Shown here piece after piece: positions 36,092 through 45,516 of a stretch of 64,000 bases of DNA (position 1 is the first letter of the stretch; each line of letters begins with the position of its first letter). This DNA comes from Alphaproteobacteria bacterium 46_93_T64. Its GTDB lineage: Bacteria; Pseudomonadota; Alphaproteobacteria; Sneathiellales; Sneathiellaceae. The stretch covers positions 219,635 through 283,634 of the forward strand of contig MAAN01000041.1 of assembly GCA_002163135.1 (NCBI GenBank), read 5' to 3'. A model generated the notes under the pieces. It searched no databases and was not told the DNA's origin. It saw only the letters and a program-made list of their open reading frames with translations. The position numbers and the translations under genes are program-made.

Positions 36092-39000
36092 GCGGATTTC
36101 GTCTTTCTTCAGGTGGTCTTATCGACCGTAATAAGCCTATTCAATTTACCTTTGATGGTAAGACATATTCAGGTTTTGAGGGCGACGTATTGGCGTCAGC
36201 CTTGATTGCCAATGGTGTCAATCTGATGGGCCGTAGCTTCAAATATCATCGGCCTCGCGGGCCGGTTACTGCAGGATCGTCGGAGCCTAACGCCTTGGTC
36301 GAAATAGGGGAGGGTGGCCGCAAAGAGCCGAATGTACGGGCAACAATGGCGGAGGTGTCAAGCGGCCTTGTTGCCAAGAGCCAAAACCGTTGGCCTTCGC
36401 TGGATTATGATATTGGTGCAATCAACCAAATACTATCACCCTTTTTGGTCGCCGGCTTTTATTACAAAACTTTTATGTGGCCAAAGAGTTTTTGGGAAAA
36501 GATATATGAGCCATTGATCCGTAAGGCGGCTGGATTAGGCTCGGCCACCTATAAGGCGGATCCGGATCGATATGAAAAAGCGTATGACACTTGCGATCTC
36601 TTAGTCATTGGCTCAGGCCCTGCAGGATTGATGGCGGCCTTGGTCGCTGCTCGGTCCGGCGCACGCGTTATTATAGCTGATGAAGGTGCCATTCTCGGCG
36701 GATCATTGCTTTACGAAGATGAGATGATCTCGGGCAAATCAGCACGTAACTGGCTCTCGGAGGCCGTTGCTGAGCTCTCATCAATGGATGAGGTGCGTGT
36801 TTTGCCGAGGACGACCGTGTTTGGCTGGTACGATGGCAACATATTTGGGGCTCATGAGCGCGTGCAGAAGCATGTCGCCAATCCGTCCCTTTTTAAGCCG
36901 GTAGAACGCACATGGCGGATAAATGCAAAGCGTGCTGTGTTGGCGTCTGGAGCCGAAGAAAGGCCCCTTGTTTTTGGTGGCAATGACAGACCCGGTGTCA
37001 TGTTGGCATCAGCGATACGTACATACCTTGCCCGATTTGCGGTGTCGCCGGGCAAGCGGGCTGTCGTTTTCACTAATAACTCATCAGGTTACGAAGCTGC
37101 ACGGGCGTTGATTGCGAAGGGTGTGGATGTCGCAGCCGTGCTGGACAGTCGGCTTGAGATCTCTGATCCTGACCTAGGTGAAGTGCCGGTTATTAGGGGT
37201 GCGGTCATCACTGATGTCAAAGGGGGCAAGGAAATTACCTCTGTTGAATATTCTGCGGGAAAAGGCAGCCAGCGCATCAACTGTGATTTTGTCGCCATGT
37301 CTGGCGGCTGGAATCCGATTGTACATCTGGCGTGTCATCGCGGAAAAAAACCGGTATGGAGCGAGGATATAGCTGCTTTTGTATCTCCAGATGTCGGAGA
37401 GGGATTGGTAGCGGTTGGCGCAGCTGCGGGCAAATTCTTGTTGTCTGAATGCTTAGCCGATGGCGCTGAAAAAGGCCTTGCTGCTGTGCAGAGTTTAGGA
37501 TTTGAAGTCGCCATTAATGACGTGCCAAATGTGAGCAGTAATCAAACATTCAGTATCTCGCCGCTGTGGAGCGTGGCCCAATCGACTGGCAAAGCATTTG
37601 TCGATTTTCAGAATGATGTCACGGTAAATGATGTGCCTCTGGCAGCCCGCGAAGGGTATACGGATGTTGAACTAACCAAGCGATATACCACACTCGGCAT
37701 GGCCACAGATCAGGGCAAATTGTCGAACATTAATGGTCTGGCAATTTTGGCCGAAGCAACGGGTAAAAGTATTTCGGATGTGGGTACCACCACGTATCGA
37801 CCAAATTATTCACCTGTGAGTTTTGGAGCGTTGTCCGGACCTTTCCGCGGTCATCATTTTCAGCCTTCGCGCCTAACACCAACTCACCAATGGGCAAAAG
37901 AACATACGGCGGTATTTGTTGAAACCGGTTTATGGTATCGGCCAATGTGGTTTACCCGGCAGGGAGATGCGACTTGGCAAGACAGCATGATCCGCGAAGT
38001 GAAAAACACCCGTGAAAATGTTGGTGTGTGTGACGTGTCGACCTTGGGTAAGATAGACGTGCAGGGACCAGATGCCGCTGAATTTATGAACCGCCTGTAT
38101 TGCAACGGTTGGAAAAAGCTACCTGTTGGGCGGGCTCGCTACGGCTTGATGTTGCGTGAAGATGGCCTTGTTTATGACGATGGGACATCAAGTCGTTTAT
38201 CTGATGATCATTATTTCATGACGACGACAACGGCAAAAGCGGCCGGAGTGCTGTCTCACATGGAGTTTTGTCTTCAGGCATTATGGCCAGAATTGGATGT
38301 TCAATGTGTTTCCGTAACCGAACAATGGGCTCAGCTGGCTGTGGCTGGACCACAAGCGCGAAGTACAATGCAAAAGATTGTTGCGGACGATATTTCTGAT
38401 GATGCATTTCCTTATATGGGGGCACGTGAAGTAACTCTTGAATGCGGTATCAAAGCACGACTTTTCCGTATTTCCTTTTCTGGGGAACTTGCGTACGAGC
38501 TTTCCGTTCCCGCTGATTTCGGTGACTTGATCATACGGCTGATTATGAATGCTGGAGCAGAATTTGGCATTATGCCATATGGTACAGAAGCTCTGAAAGT
38601 CATGCGCATCGAAAAAGGACATGTTGCAGGGGGTGAGCTTAATGGAACGACCACAGCATATGATTTAGGTCTTGGTAAAATGATGTCGACCAAGAAAGAT
38701 TATATCGGTCGCGTCATGGCGACCCGAGAGGCCTTTCACGAGCCGAACCGCTGGAATGTGGTTGGTCTTTTGCCTCTCAATAAGACTGAAGAAATCTTAC
38801 CGGGAGCTCATATCTTAAATATTGGGGATGAGCCTTCGATGAAAAACGACCAAGGTTACATTACTTCAAGCACCTATTCTCCTATGGCCGAACAGTGGAT
38901 TGCGTTGGCCTTGGTTAATAATGGTCGAAAACGATATGACGAAGTTGTGCAGGTATGGGATGATCTTCGGAAAAATTATGTACATGCCACGATTTGTGAT

Positions 39001-39687
39001 CCGGTTTTTTATGACAAAGAGCACCTCAAACTGCACGCAACAACTTTGAGTGTTGCCAAGGAAGCTTTGCCAACACTGGAGATGAAGCGCATGTCGCCGC
39101 TCGACAGTAAGATTCAGAACGGTCGGTTTGGTATGGAAACTGGTGAGGATGCTGGAGTGTCGCTGTCCATTCGTCATCCAATGTCGATCGTAATGATTAT
39201 TGCCCGAAATGGAAAATCGAGTGCCGTTTCCGAGCTGATGGAAAAGAGTTATGGCGTGACCTGTCCGCTGCCAGGGCGATCAGCAACAGGCCGTAACGTA
39301 ACCATTCACTGGACAGGAGCGGAGCAATGGATTGTCACATCCAATGATCTTGAAGAAGGTGATCTATATGAGCAACTCGCTAGATCGCTGGAGGGGCTTG
39401 CCTCAATAACCGATCAAAGTCACGGCCGTCTCACGCTCTCTGTCACCGGTATCCACGCGCGTAATGTTCTGTCAAAGGGCACGTCGGTGGATTTGCACCC
39501 GCGTGTCTTTGGAACAGGACACTGCGCTGTCACCCAAATGGCCCATGTTGGCGTACATGTTGCCTGTACTGGAACGAACGAATTTGAACTGTTGCTGTTC
39601 AGGGGATTTGCTGAAAGTTTCTGGGAATGGCTCACTGAAATGTCGGAGGAGTTTGGCTATGAAGTAAAGGGCGCGCAGGTAGATTAA
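36088..39687 (+). CDS. soxA: Natural fusion of sarcosine oxidase alpha and gamma subunits (SoxA-SoxG)
   Basis: 1199 residues. Residues about 1-983 are the alpha subunit: a ferredoxin-like Fer2_4 N-domain (QFTFDGKTYSGFEGDVLASAL), a pyridine-nucleotide-binding domain (LLVIGSGPAGLMAALVAARSG), and a C-terminal GcvT/THF-binding domain (VGVCDVSTLGKIDVQGPDA, then YGTEALKVMRIEKGHVAGG). Residues about 984-1199 are a gamma subunit (SIRHPMSIVMIIARNG, TIHWTGAEQWIVTS, SHGRLTLSVTG, VHVACTGTNEFELLLFRGFAESFWEWL). In the usual operon soxG is a separate gene after soxA; here no stop intervenes. The fusion should fix the alpha:gamma ratio at one. Confidence 0.9.
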   Translation: MSGFRLSSGGLIDRNKPIQFTFDGKTYSGFEGDVLASALIANGVNLMGRSFKYHRPRGPVTAGSSEPNALVEIGEGGRKEPNVRATMAEVSSGLVAKSQNRWPSLDYDIGAINQILSPFLVAGFYYKTFMWPKSFWEKIYEPLIRKAAGLGSATYKADPDRYEKAYDTCDLLVIGSGPAGLMAALVAARSGARVIIADEGAILGGSLLYEDEMISGKSARNWLSEAVAELSSMDEVRVLPRTTVFGWYDGNIFGAHERVQKHVANPSLFKPVERTWRINAKRAVLASGAEERPLVFGGNDRPGVMLASAIRTYLARFAVSPGKRAVVFTNNSSGYEAARALIAKGVDVAAVLDSRLEISDPDLGEVPVIRGAVITDVKGGKEITSVEYSAGKGSQRINCDFVAMSGGWNPIVHLACHRGKKPVWSEDIAAFVSPDVGEGLVAVGAAAGKFLLSECLADGAEKGLAAVQSLGFEVAINDVPNVSSNQTFSISPLWSVAQSTGKAFVDFQNDVTVNDVPLAAREGYTDVELTKRYTTLGMATDQGKLSNINGLAILAEATGKSISDVGTTTYRPNYSPVSFGALSGPFRGHHFQPSRLTPTHQWAKEHTAVFVETGLWYRPMWFTRQGDATWQDSMIREVKNTRENVGVCDVSTLGKIDVQGPDAAEFMNRLYCNGWKKLPVGRARYGLMLREDGLVYDDGTSSRLSDDHYFMTTTTAKAAGVLSHMEFCLQALWPELDVQCVSVTEQWAQLAVAGPQARSTMQKIVADDISDDAFPYMGAREVTLECGIKARLFRISFSGELAYELSVPADFGDLIIRLIMNAGAEFGIMPYGTEALKVMRIEKGHVAGGELNGTTTAYDLGLGKMMSTKKDYIGRVMATREAFHEPNRWNVVGLLPLNKTEEILPGAHILNIGDEPSMKNDQGYITSSTYSPMAEQWIALALVNNGRKRYDEVVQVWDDLRKNYVHATICDPVFYDKEHLKLHATTLSVAKEALPTLEMKRMSPLDSKIQNGRFGMETGEDAGVSLSIRHPMSIVMIIARNGKSSAVSELMEKSYGVTCPLPGRSATGRNVTIHWTGAEQWIVTSNDLEEGDLYEQLARSLEGLASITDQSHGRLTLSVTGIHARNVLSKGTSVDLHPRVFGTGHCAVTQMAHVGVHVACTGTNEFELLLFRGFAESFWEWLTEMSEEFGYEVKGAQVD

Positions 39688-39708
39688 CCGAACCGTTCAT
39701 ATTCTGTT

Positions 39709-40623
39709 TTACGGCCGTTGTTCGGGGATTTCCTTTACGCCGATCTGTTCCACAAGAACTGGCATTTTATCAAGAACGTGTTCACGAAATGCGGCAGCGA
39801 CGGGGCTTCGGGTGACGCCGCGACGTTCAATCAATCCGACAACGCGTTCTACACTTGTATCTTCAAGTTCAAGGGCTGCTAACCCAGCGAGCAGATGAGT
39901 GGTTGCCAAGGCGGGTAATAGTGTAATGCCTAGGCCTGATTTAGTCATCGCGAGCAGGGAGGTCACATTCCTTACTGTAAGGGACGCCTTGTCGGCCAAT
40001 TCTTGATATTGTGGTGACGTGATTTTGTCTGATGCTCCATTCAGGATCAAAATTTCATTTTCCAAATCAGACCATCTAACGGCTCTCTCAAGTTTTGAAA
40101 GAGCCGATGCTGTGCTGCATATGACCTTGAACTGATCGCGAAATAGGGGCTCAAATGTGACCAATGTATCCTTTATCGGTTGGCCAGCAATACCAATATC
40201 AGCTTGCCCGGTTTCCAGCATTAAACGAACAGCACGGCTGTCGATATCAAGTAATTCCATGACCACATTGGGGCGATTTTTTATGAATCCCGGAAACAAT
40301 GAAGGGATTAGATTGGCTGCAACTGATGGCACACAAGCCAAAGTCAAATGGCCAATCTTGTTTTTTGCATATGCGTGGATTGTTGCGATGGCTTTGTCGT
40401 AATTGCTTACCTGCATTCGTCCAGTTTGTAACACGAATTCCCCTAACGCCGTAAGATTGTTTTTACGGTCGCTTTCAAATAGCTGCCCGCCAATCTCTTC
40501 TTCCAATTGTTTAAGCGTCATGGAGATAGCAGAGGCCGTTCTGCATATTTGTTCTGATGCTTCCTTGATGTTGCCTAACTCTGCAACAGTCACAAAAACC
40601 CGAAGTGCTTCCAACTTAATCAA
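39709..40623 (-). CDS. LysR-family transcriptional regulator
   Basis: 304 residues with the N-terminal winged helix-turn-helix (about 1-60: LEALRVFVTVAELGNIKEASEQICRTASAISMTLKQLEEEIGGQLFES) and a LysR substrate-binding domain (about 88-290). It diverges from the aldehyde-dehydrogenase operon with 96 bases between, a standard LysR arrangement, so it probably controls that operon. Its end faces the soxA-soxG gene with only 21 bases between. The inducer is unknown. Confidence 0.88.
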   Translation of the reverse strand: MIKLEALRVFVTVAELGNIKEASEQICRTASAISMTLKQLEEEIGGQLFESDRKNNLTALGEFVLQTGRMQVSNYDKAIATIHAYAKNKIGHLTLACVPSVAANLIPSLFPGFIKNRPNVVMELLDIDSRAVRLMLETGQADIGIAGQPIKDTLVTFEPLFRDQFKVICSTASALSKLERAVRWSDLENEILILNGASDKITSPQYQELADKASLTVRNVTSLLAMTKSGLGITLLPALATTHLLAGLAALELEDTSVERVVGLIERRGVTRSPVAAAFREHVLDKMPVLVEQIGVKEIPEQRP

Positions 40624-40719
40624 ATCATCACCATTTCAATTATTTTGAAACTTATAGCAAATATTTCTGTTTGATTGAAGTAAAGAATTGATAGATTTTG
40701 TTCTCAACAGGAGATTTAT

Positions 40720-42171
40720 ATGAGCAAATCATTCAAAAACCTTATCGCCAATGACTGGCTTTCAGGTGCAGATTCAATAGAAAACCGAAACCCATCGGAC
40801 GTTAGCGATGTTATCGGGGAATATGCCCAAGCAAACGTTGAGCAACTCGAGATAGCAGTGTCGGCTGCCCGTAACGCGTTGCCTGCCTGCCGAAATATGG
40901 GAATTGAAGCGCGCCAAGTTGCGTTGGATATGATCGGCCGAGAAATGATGGCACGCTCGGAAGAGCTTGGAAGACTTCTTAGCCGTGAAGAAGGGAAGCC
41001 GCTGGCTGAAGGTAAAGGTGAAGTTTATCGGGCAGGGCAATTCTTTACTTACTATGCAGCAGAAGTGCTACGCCAGTTAGGCGAGAATGCAGATTCCGTA
41101 CGACCAGATATTGAAATTGACGTACGCCGCGAGCCAATGGGCGTTGTGGCCGTAATTTCACCCTGGAATTTTCCAACAGCAACGGCAAGTTGGAAAATTG
41201 CTCCGGCTCTAGCGTATGGCAATGCTGTAATTTGGAAGCCGGCAAACCAGACACCTGCTTCTGCATGGGCATTGGCAGAAATTATTTCGCGCGCTGGATT
41301 GCCAGATGGGGCATTTCAACTTGTTATGGGTCCGGGTTCAATCATTGGCAATGGTTTGGCGGGACACCGTGGAGTGGATGCTGTTACGTTTACGGGCTCC
41401 TATGCTGTTGGCCGTCAGGTAGCTGCAGCCGCTGCGCCGAACCTGACCAAATACCAATTGGAACTTGGCTCAAAGAATGCTCTGGTCGTGATGGAAGATG
41501 CGAATATTGATATGGCGGTTGCAGCCGCCATGGCTGGTGGTTACTCCAGCACCGGGCAGAAATGCACGGCTTCTTCTAGGTTACTGGTGCATAGTGACGT
41601 GCATGATGTTTTTGTTGAAAAGCTGGCAGATACATTAAATAAAATCAAAGTTGGCCATGCATTGAAAGAGGGTACCCAGATGGGTCCCGTTGTTAGTGCA
41701 GGGCAATTAAAATCCAATCTTGACTGGATGGACCGGGCACGCGAACATAGGGTTAATATCATAACAGGTGGGGAGCAGCTCAGTTTGGCAGAAGAGGGAT
41801 ACTACATGTCTCCGGCACTGCTAACCGAGACAAGCAATGATATGGATTTCAATCGTGAGGAAATGTTCGCCCCGATTGCTGCAGTACAACGCATCAGTTC
41901 TTATGAAGAAGGTTTGGCAATCACTAACGATACTGAATACGGATTGGTGGCAGGTATCTTTACCCAGTCGATTGCGCGTGCTACGCATTTTCGCAGGAAT
42001 GTAGAAACCGGTTGTGTAACGGTCAATCTCCCAACGGCAGGTACTGATTACCATGTACCATTCGGAGGCCGGAAGAATTCAAGTTCTGGCCCTCGCGAGC
42101 AAGGGCGCGGCGCAGCTGAGTTCTACACGCAGATCAAAACAGCCTATATATATGCAGGTGAACCGGAGTAA
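40720..42171 (+). CDS. NAD(P)-dependent aldehyde dehydrogenase, ketoglutarate-semialdehyde-dehydrogenase-like
   Basis: 483 residues. VAVISPWNFPTATASWKIAPALAYGNAVIWKPANQTP is the family cofactor region, FTGSYAVGRQVA follows, and the catalytic Cys is in STGQKCTASSR. The general base motif reads LELGSKN instead of the common LELGGKN, keeping the Glu. The late stretch VETGCVTVNLPTAGTDYHVPFGGRKNSSSGPREQGR is characteristic of 2,5-dioxovalerate (alpha-ketoglutaric semialdehyde) dehydrogenases used in hydroxyproline, arabinose and sugar-acid routes. First gene of an operon with M19, an unknown protein, a DUF3726-like protein and an Ldh-type reductase, six bases before the next gene. Confidence 0.85.
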   Translation: MSKSFKNLIANDWLSGADSIENRNPSDVSDVIGEYAQANVEQLEIAVSAARNALPACRNMGIEARQVALDMIGREMMARSEELGRLLSREEGKPLAEGKGEVYRAGQFFTYYAAEVLRQLGENADSVRPDIEIDVRREPMGVVAVISPWNFPTATASWKIAPALAYGNAVIWKPANQTPASAWALAEIISRAGLPDGAFQLVMGPGSIIGNGLAGHRGVDAVTFTGSYAVGRQVAAAAAPNLTKYQLELGSKNALVVMEDANIDMAVAAAMAGGYSSTGQKCTASSRLLVHSDVHDVFVEKLADTLNKIKVGHALKEGTQMGPVVSAGQLKSNLDWMDRAREHRVNIITGGEQLSLAEEGYYMSPALLTETSNDMDFNREEMFAPIAAVQRISSYEEGLAITNDTEYGLVAGIFTQSIARATHFRRNVETGCVTVNLPTAGTDYHVPFGGRKNSSSGPREQGRGAAEFYTQIKTAYIYAGEPE

Positions 42172-42176
42172 TCTTT

Positions 42177-43166
42177 ATGTCGGAAGCCCCCATTATTGAT
42201 TGTTTGCAGTATACAAACTGGTCAGAAAAAATATTTCGTGAAATGCAGGCAGGTGGCGTTCATGGCGTTCATGTAACGATTGCCTATCATGAAACCTTTC
42301 GCGAAATGGTGCTTAACCTTGAACAGTGGAACCGGTGGTTTGAACAATATCCGGATCTAATTTTTTTGGGAAAAAACGGAAACGATATTCGCCGTGCACA
42401 GGCTGAAAACCGGACAGCAATCTTTTTTGGGTTTCAAAACCCATCACCTATCGAAGACGATTTGGGTTTAATTGAAATATGTCACACGCTTGGTGTGCGT
42501 TTCATGCAGCTTACCTACAACAATCAGTCTTTACTCGCCACGGGTTGTTATGAGGAAGTGGATACAGGGGTTACCCGTTTTGGACGGCAAGTAATTGCAG
42601 AAATGAATAGGGTCGGACTAGTGGTTGATATGAGCCATTCAGGTGATCTCTCAACACTGCAAGCTATAGAAATTTCCGAGCGCCCCATCGCCATTACTCA
42701 CGCCAATCCATCAGATTGGCATCCAGCGTTGCGAAATAAATCTGATGAGGTCATCAAGGCGCTGACACAATCGGGCGGGATGATGGGGTTCTCTCTATAC
42801 CCCCATCACCTTAAAGGCAAATCAGCTTGCTCGCTTAATGACTTCTGCCAAATGATCGCACATGCCGCAGATCGCTATGGAGTTGAACATTTTGGTATCG
42901 GTTCAGACCTTTGCCAGGATCAGCCAGACGAGATTGTCACATGGATGCGCAATGGACGCTGGTCAAAGAAATTAGACTACGGTGAGGGATCAGCTGCTGC
43001 TGCTGGTTTTCCACCAGAACTTGGATGGTTTGACAATAATGGGCATTTTTCCAACATCAGTCATGGGTTGGGAGATGTAGGCTTTTCAAGTGATGAAGTA
43101 TCCGCGATTATGGGGGGGAATTGGCTGCGTTTTTATGAACAGTCCTTTGAACCGGAGGTGAAATGA
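42177..43166 (+). CDS. Atypical peptidase M19 (renal-dipeptidase-like) protein of betaine-catabolism type
   Basis: 329 residues of the M19 amidohydrolase fold. The usual N-terminal metal motif DGHND is absent: the protein opens IIDCLQYTNWSEKIFREMQAGG. Later elements remain: FGFQNPSPIEDD, VRFMQLTYNNQSLLATGCYE, VVDMSHSGDLSTLQAIE, ITHANPSDWHPALRNKSDE, HFGIGSDL. As I recall, the M19-like protein beside the dimethylglycine genes of Pseudomonas has the same altered opening, so this is a betaine-linked subfamily. It may hydrolyse an amide or lactam rather than a dipeptide. It overlaps the next gene by four bases. Confidence 0.78.
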   Translation: MSEAPIIDCLQYTNWSEKIFREMQAGGVHGVHVTIAYHETFREMVLNLEQWNRWFEQYPDLIFLGKNGNDIRRAQAENRTAIFFGFQNPSPIEDDLGLIEICHTLGVRFMQLTYNNQSLLATGCYEEVDTGVTRFGRQVIAEMNRVGLVVDMSHSGDLSTLQAIEISERPIAITHANPSDWHPALRNKSDEVIKALTQSGGMMGFSLYPHHLKGKSACSLNDFCQMIAHAADRYGVEHFGIGSDLCQDQPDEIVTWMRNGRWSKKLDYGEGSAAAAGFPPELGWFDNNGHFSNISHGLGDVGFSSDEVSAIMGGNWLRFYEQSFEPEVK

Positions 43167-44866
43167 CACTTGCAGATTTACCGCAGGAACAAACCCACCT
43201 AAAGGCATCGTTAAGATCTCCGGATGAGGTCATGAACCTCACGCGTATGGGATCAGCGTTTCCAACCCGTCTGAGCTTCATGCGCGTTCTTGTCCGCCGA
43301 CTTAGCAATGAAAATGCAGAAGTCACTCGCCCAGTATGGGAAATGGATGAAGATGGTTATGGCAGCGCGGTTTACTCCGTTCAGCTTGGCGGGAAAATCT
43401 ACAGCCTTGTCGCCTTTTCTACGCCTTTGGATCCTGAACGCCGCACGGATCGGGTCATAGCGGAAGCTTGGGATGCCAGTTTTACTCTATTTGATGGCGT
43501 GCCCAATCGACAGGACCTTGATAGACTTGAAGCACAAGCCCCCAAACAAGAGGCCGGCAGGTTTGAAGCCAGTGAGTTGGTGCTTAGCAGGGCGAATAAA
43601 TCAGTACGGCTTTTTGAACATGTAGTTGATTGTCTGTCAAAAGGAGAACAGCCAGATACAGATATGATTGGATCCATTGGCTATCTGATGCGGACGACGG
43701 CCGTATACGGCAACGGCAAGTTCGGGTTTTCTGATCGTGTTCAGATAGCGGATCGCACGGCATTAGCAGGCCCATTCCAAGCAGAAATGTTGACCGTCTG
43801 GCTGATCCGCGGGTTTACACATGACCTCGTTGAACATATTGCTGAGGCGCGTAATCCCCAAAAATTTGTCCCGCTTGCCAAAGAGGTGAAGAGGACCCTC
43901 GGAATTGGAAATTCCACTGGCTTGGGCATGGCGCCTTTCCTGATCAAACATAATATATTACTCAATAACTGGATGAAGGCCCGTGAAACGGCTCTTGCGC
44001 GTGTTCGTGCCATTGGCTCCAGCGATACGTCCATAATTAACCAGGTTCGAGAATTATTGACGAGGGCGCTTCTTCATGTAGACCAATGGAACGTCGACGA
44101 TCAGCGCCAGATGAACCGTATCGAAGTTTTACGCACCGATCTTGTCGAAGTTGACTATTTGATAACGCCGAGTTGGCTTGAATTGCCAAATCCTTGGGAC
44201 CGACTGATTACTATTTCTGCCAAATGGTCAATCGAATGTCAGGAACTAATTGTCGCACTGGTGCTTGAACCCCATGGTGAACTGATCGACGACCTGAGCG
44301 ATCGCATGGCCGACAATGAGGGACAAAGGCTTGTTCCCTCAATGGCGCTTCAGGAATTATTACAACTGTTGGAACAAAATTATCAATGGGCACTTGATGT
44401 GGACTTTGAGCATCCGGAGGCCACGACATTTTTCTGGTATACTTCAGAGGAAAAACTGGAGCCGCGCTTAGGTATTCGATTAGAAGAACTCGGGGCTGAC
44501 TTGGAGTTGCCTCTGGACATTGCCCGTCAGGCTAAAGCATTTCATCAAGATCTTTCCAGTAATGACCCGCATCAAACAATCGCAATGTTTTTGTTAGCCC
44601 ATCCTCAACACCGCCACATTGCCCGAAGGGTGCAGACGTCAGAACATCATCCATATTCAGAAATCAAGAACAACTTGATCGGTGCGGATTGCATGCCACT
44701 TGATATTCTGAGATGCAAATTATCTTTCTTTGGCGCGGCGAAATGTGACCCCAAATCAAATCTCTGGACCCGGATTAATATGTATCAGGGTGCACCTTTG
44801 TTCGAAGATATTGGGAACACGAATACAGATAACTGGTGGCTTCCTATACAGGAAACAGCGAGATGA
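43163..44866 (+). CDS. Conserved-looking protein of unknown function, 567 residues
   Basis: I do not recognise a named domain. The ATG overlaps the M19 stop (ATGA) and the stop overlaps the next start (ATGA), so it is tightly coupled to both neighbours. No signal peptide or membrane helix is evident, so it is probably cytoplasmic. A beta-rich N-part (about 30-100, including YGSAVYSVQLGGKIYSLVAFSTPLD) is followed by a mostly helical body with GKFGFSDRVQIADRT, GIGNSTGLGMAPFLIKH and a Trp/His-containing stretch near residue 340. The motif-like GNSTGLGMAPF may bind a phosphate or cofactor. The context argues for an enzyme or subunit acting on an N-methylated compound. Confidence 0.8.
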   Translation: MTLADLPQEQTHLKASLRSPDEVMNLTRMGSAFPTRLSFMRVLVRRLSNENAEVTRPVWEMDEDGYGSAVYSVQLGGKIYSLVAFSTPLDPERRTDRVIAEAWDASFTLFDGVPNRQDLDRLEAQAPKQEAGRFEASELVLSRANKSVRLFEHVVDCLSKGEQPDTDMIGSIGYLMRTTAVYGNGKFGFSDRVQIADRTALAGPFQAEMLTVWLIRGFTHDLVEHIAEARNPQKFVPLAKEVKRTLGIGNSTGLGMAPFLIKHNILLNNWMKARETALARVRAIGSSDTSIINQVRELLTRALLHVDQWNVDDQRQMNRIEVLRTDLVEVDYLITPSWLELPNPWDRLITISAKWSIECQELIVALVLEPHGELIDDLSDRMADNEGQRLVPSMALQELLQLLEQNYQWALDVDFEHPEATTFFWYTSEEKLEPRLGIRLEELGADLELPLDIARQAKAFHQDLSSNDPHQTIAMFLLAHPQHRHIARRVQTSEHHPYSEIKNNLIGADCMPLDILRCKLSFFGAAKCDPKSNLWTRINMYQGAPLFEDIGNTNTDNWWLPIQETAR

Positions 44867-45495
44867 GAGTATCCTTGTATGAGATAGCAACTACTTTGCG
44901 AAAGGCCAGTATAGGTTCTGGGCTGCCTGTTGGTTTGGCCGATGATATTGGCGAAGCAGCGAAGTGGCTAGCCGTTCGCGAGTGTGACTGTGTAGATCCT
45001 GTACTGACAGCCATTGTTGCTGGCATGAGCACAGTTGAAATGCATGTAAGCGATGAGGGCACTTTGGTGTTTCCTGACGCGCGTATCGCAGTTTGCGGTC
45101 CTTCAGTAATTGACCTACTTGTTGGTGAAGCACGCTATAATGAAGCTTATTTGATCAACGCAGATTCAGCGTTACTAATGATTGGCATTGCTGGCGTCGT
45201 CGCAGAGCATCACGGTATGGAGTTTCAATTTTGTTTTTCAAATGGTGCAAAAGCACAGGTGACGGCAGATGAGTTGGTAACACAGGGCGAGATGCCTTCC
45301 TCTAACTGCGATATTGCTCTCACTTGTCGAAAAACTGATGTTACTCAATCAAAACCTTCCATACCAATACAGGGTGTGAAAGTAGCTATTGAGGCTTGGC
45401 GACAAGCTGAAAATCTCGCAGCTAAAACTTATGTTCCAGAAAGCAAGAAATCCAGAACTGGCGGCGCCGGTGCTGGTCTCACTGATAATGATTAA
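44863..45495 (+). CDS. DUF3726-like protein
   Basis: 210 residues from the ATG at 44863, which overlaps the preceding stop. The opening VSLYEIATTLRKASIGSGLPVGLADDIGEAAKWLAV matches, from memory, the start of DUF3726 proteins, which occur in alphaproteobacteria next to Ldh-family reductases. CGPSVIDLLVG and AHSS-like segments are not diagnostic of a catalytic family. The tail (residues about 190-210) is polar and Gly-rich and likely disordered. Its coupling to the 567-residue protein suggests the two form a complex. Function unknown. Confidence 0.7.
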   Translation: MRVSLYEIATTLRKASIGSGLPVGLADDIGEAAKWLAVRECDCVDPVLTAIVAGMSTVEMHVSDEGTLVFPDARIAVCGPSVIDLLVGEARYNEAYLINADSALLMIGIAGVVAEHHGMEFQFCFSNGAKAQVTADELVTQGEMPSSNCDIALTCRKTDVTQSKPSIPIQGVKVAIEAWRQAENLAAKTYVPESKKSRTGGAGAGLTDND

Positions 45496-45516
45496 AACAT
45501 AGAAACGGGTAAAATT

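Noticed and set aside
39688-39725. CCGAAC/GTTCGG inverted repeat as a terminator between soxA-soxG and lysR
   Set aside because: Stem of only six pairs with a 26-base loop, overlapping the lysR coding end and without a T-run.
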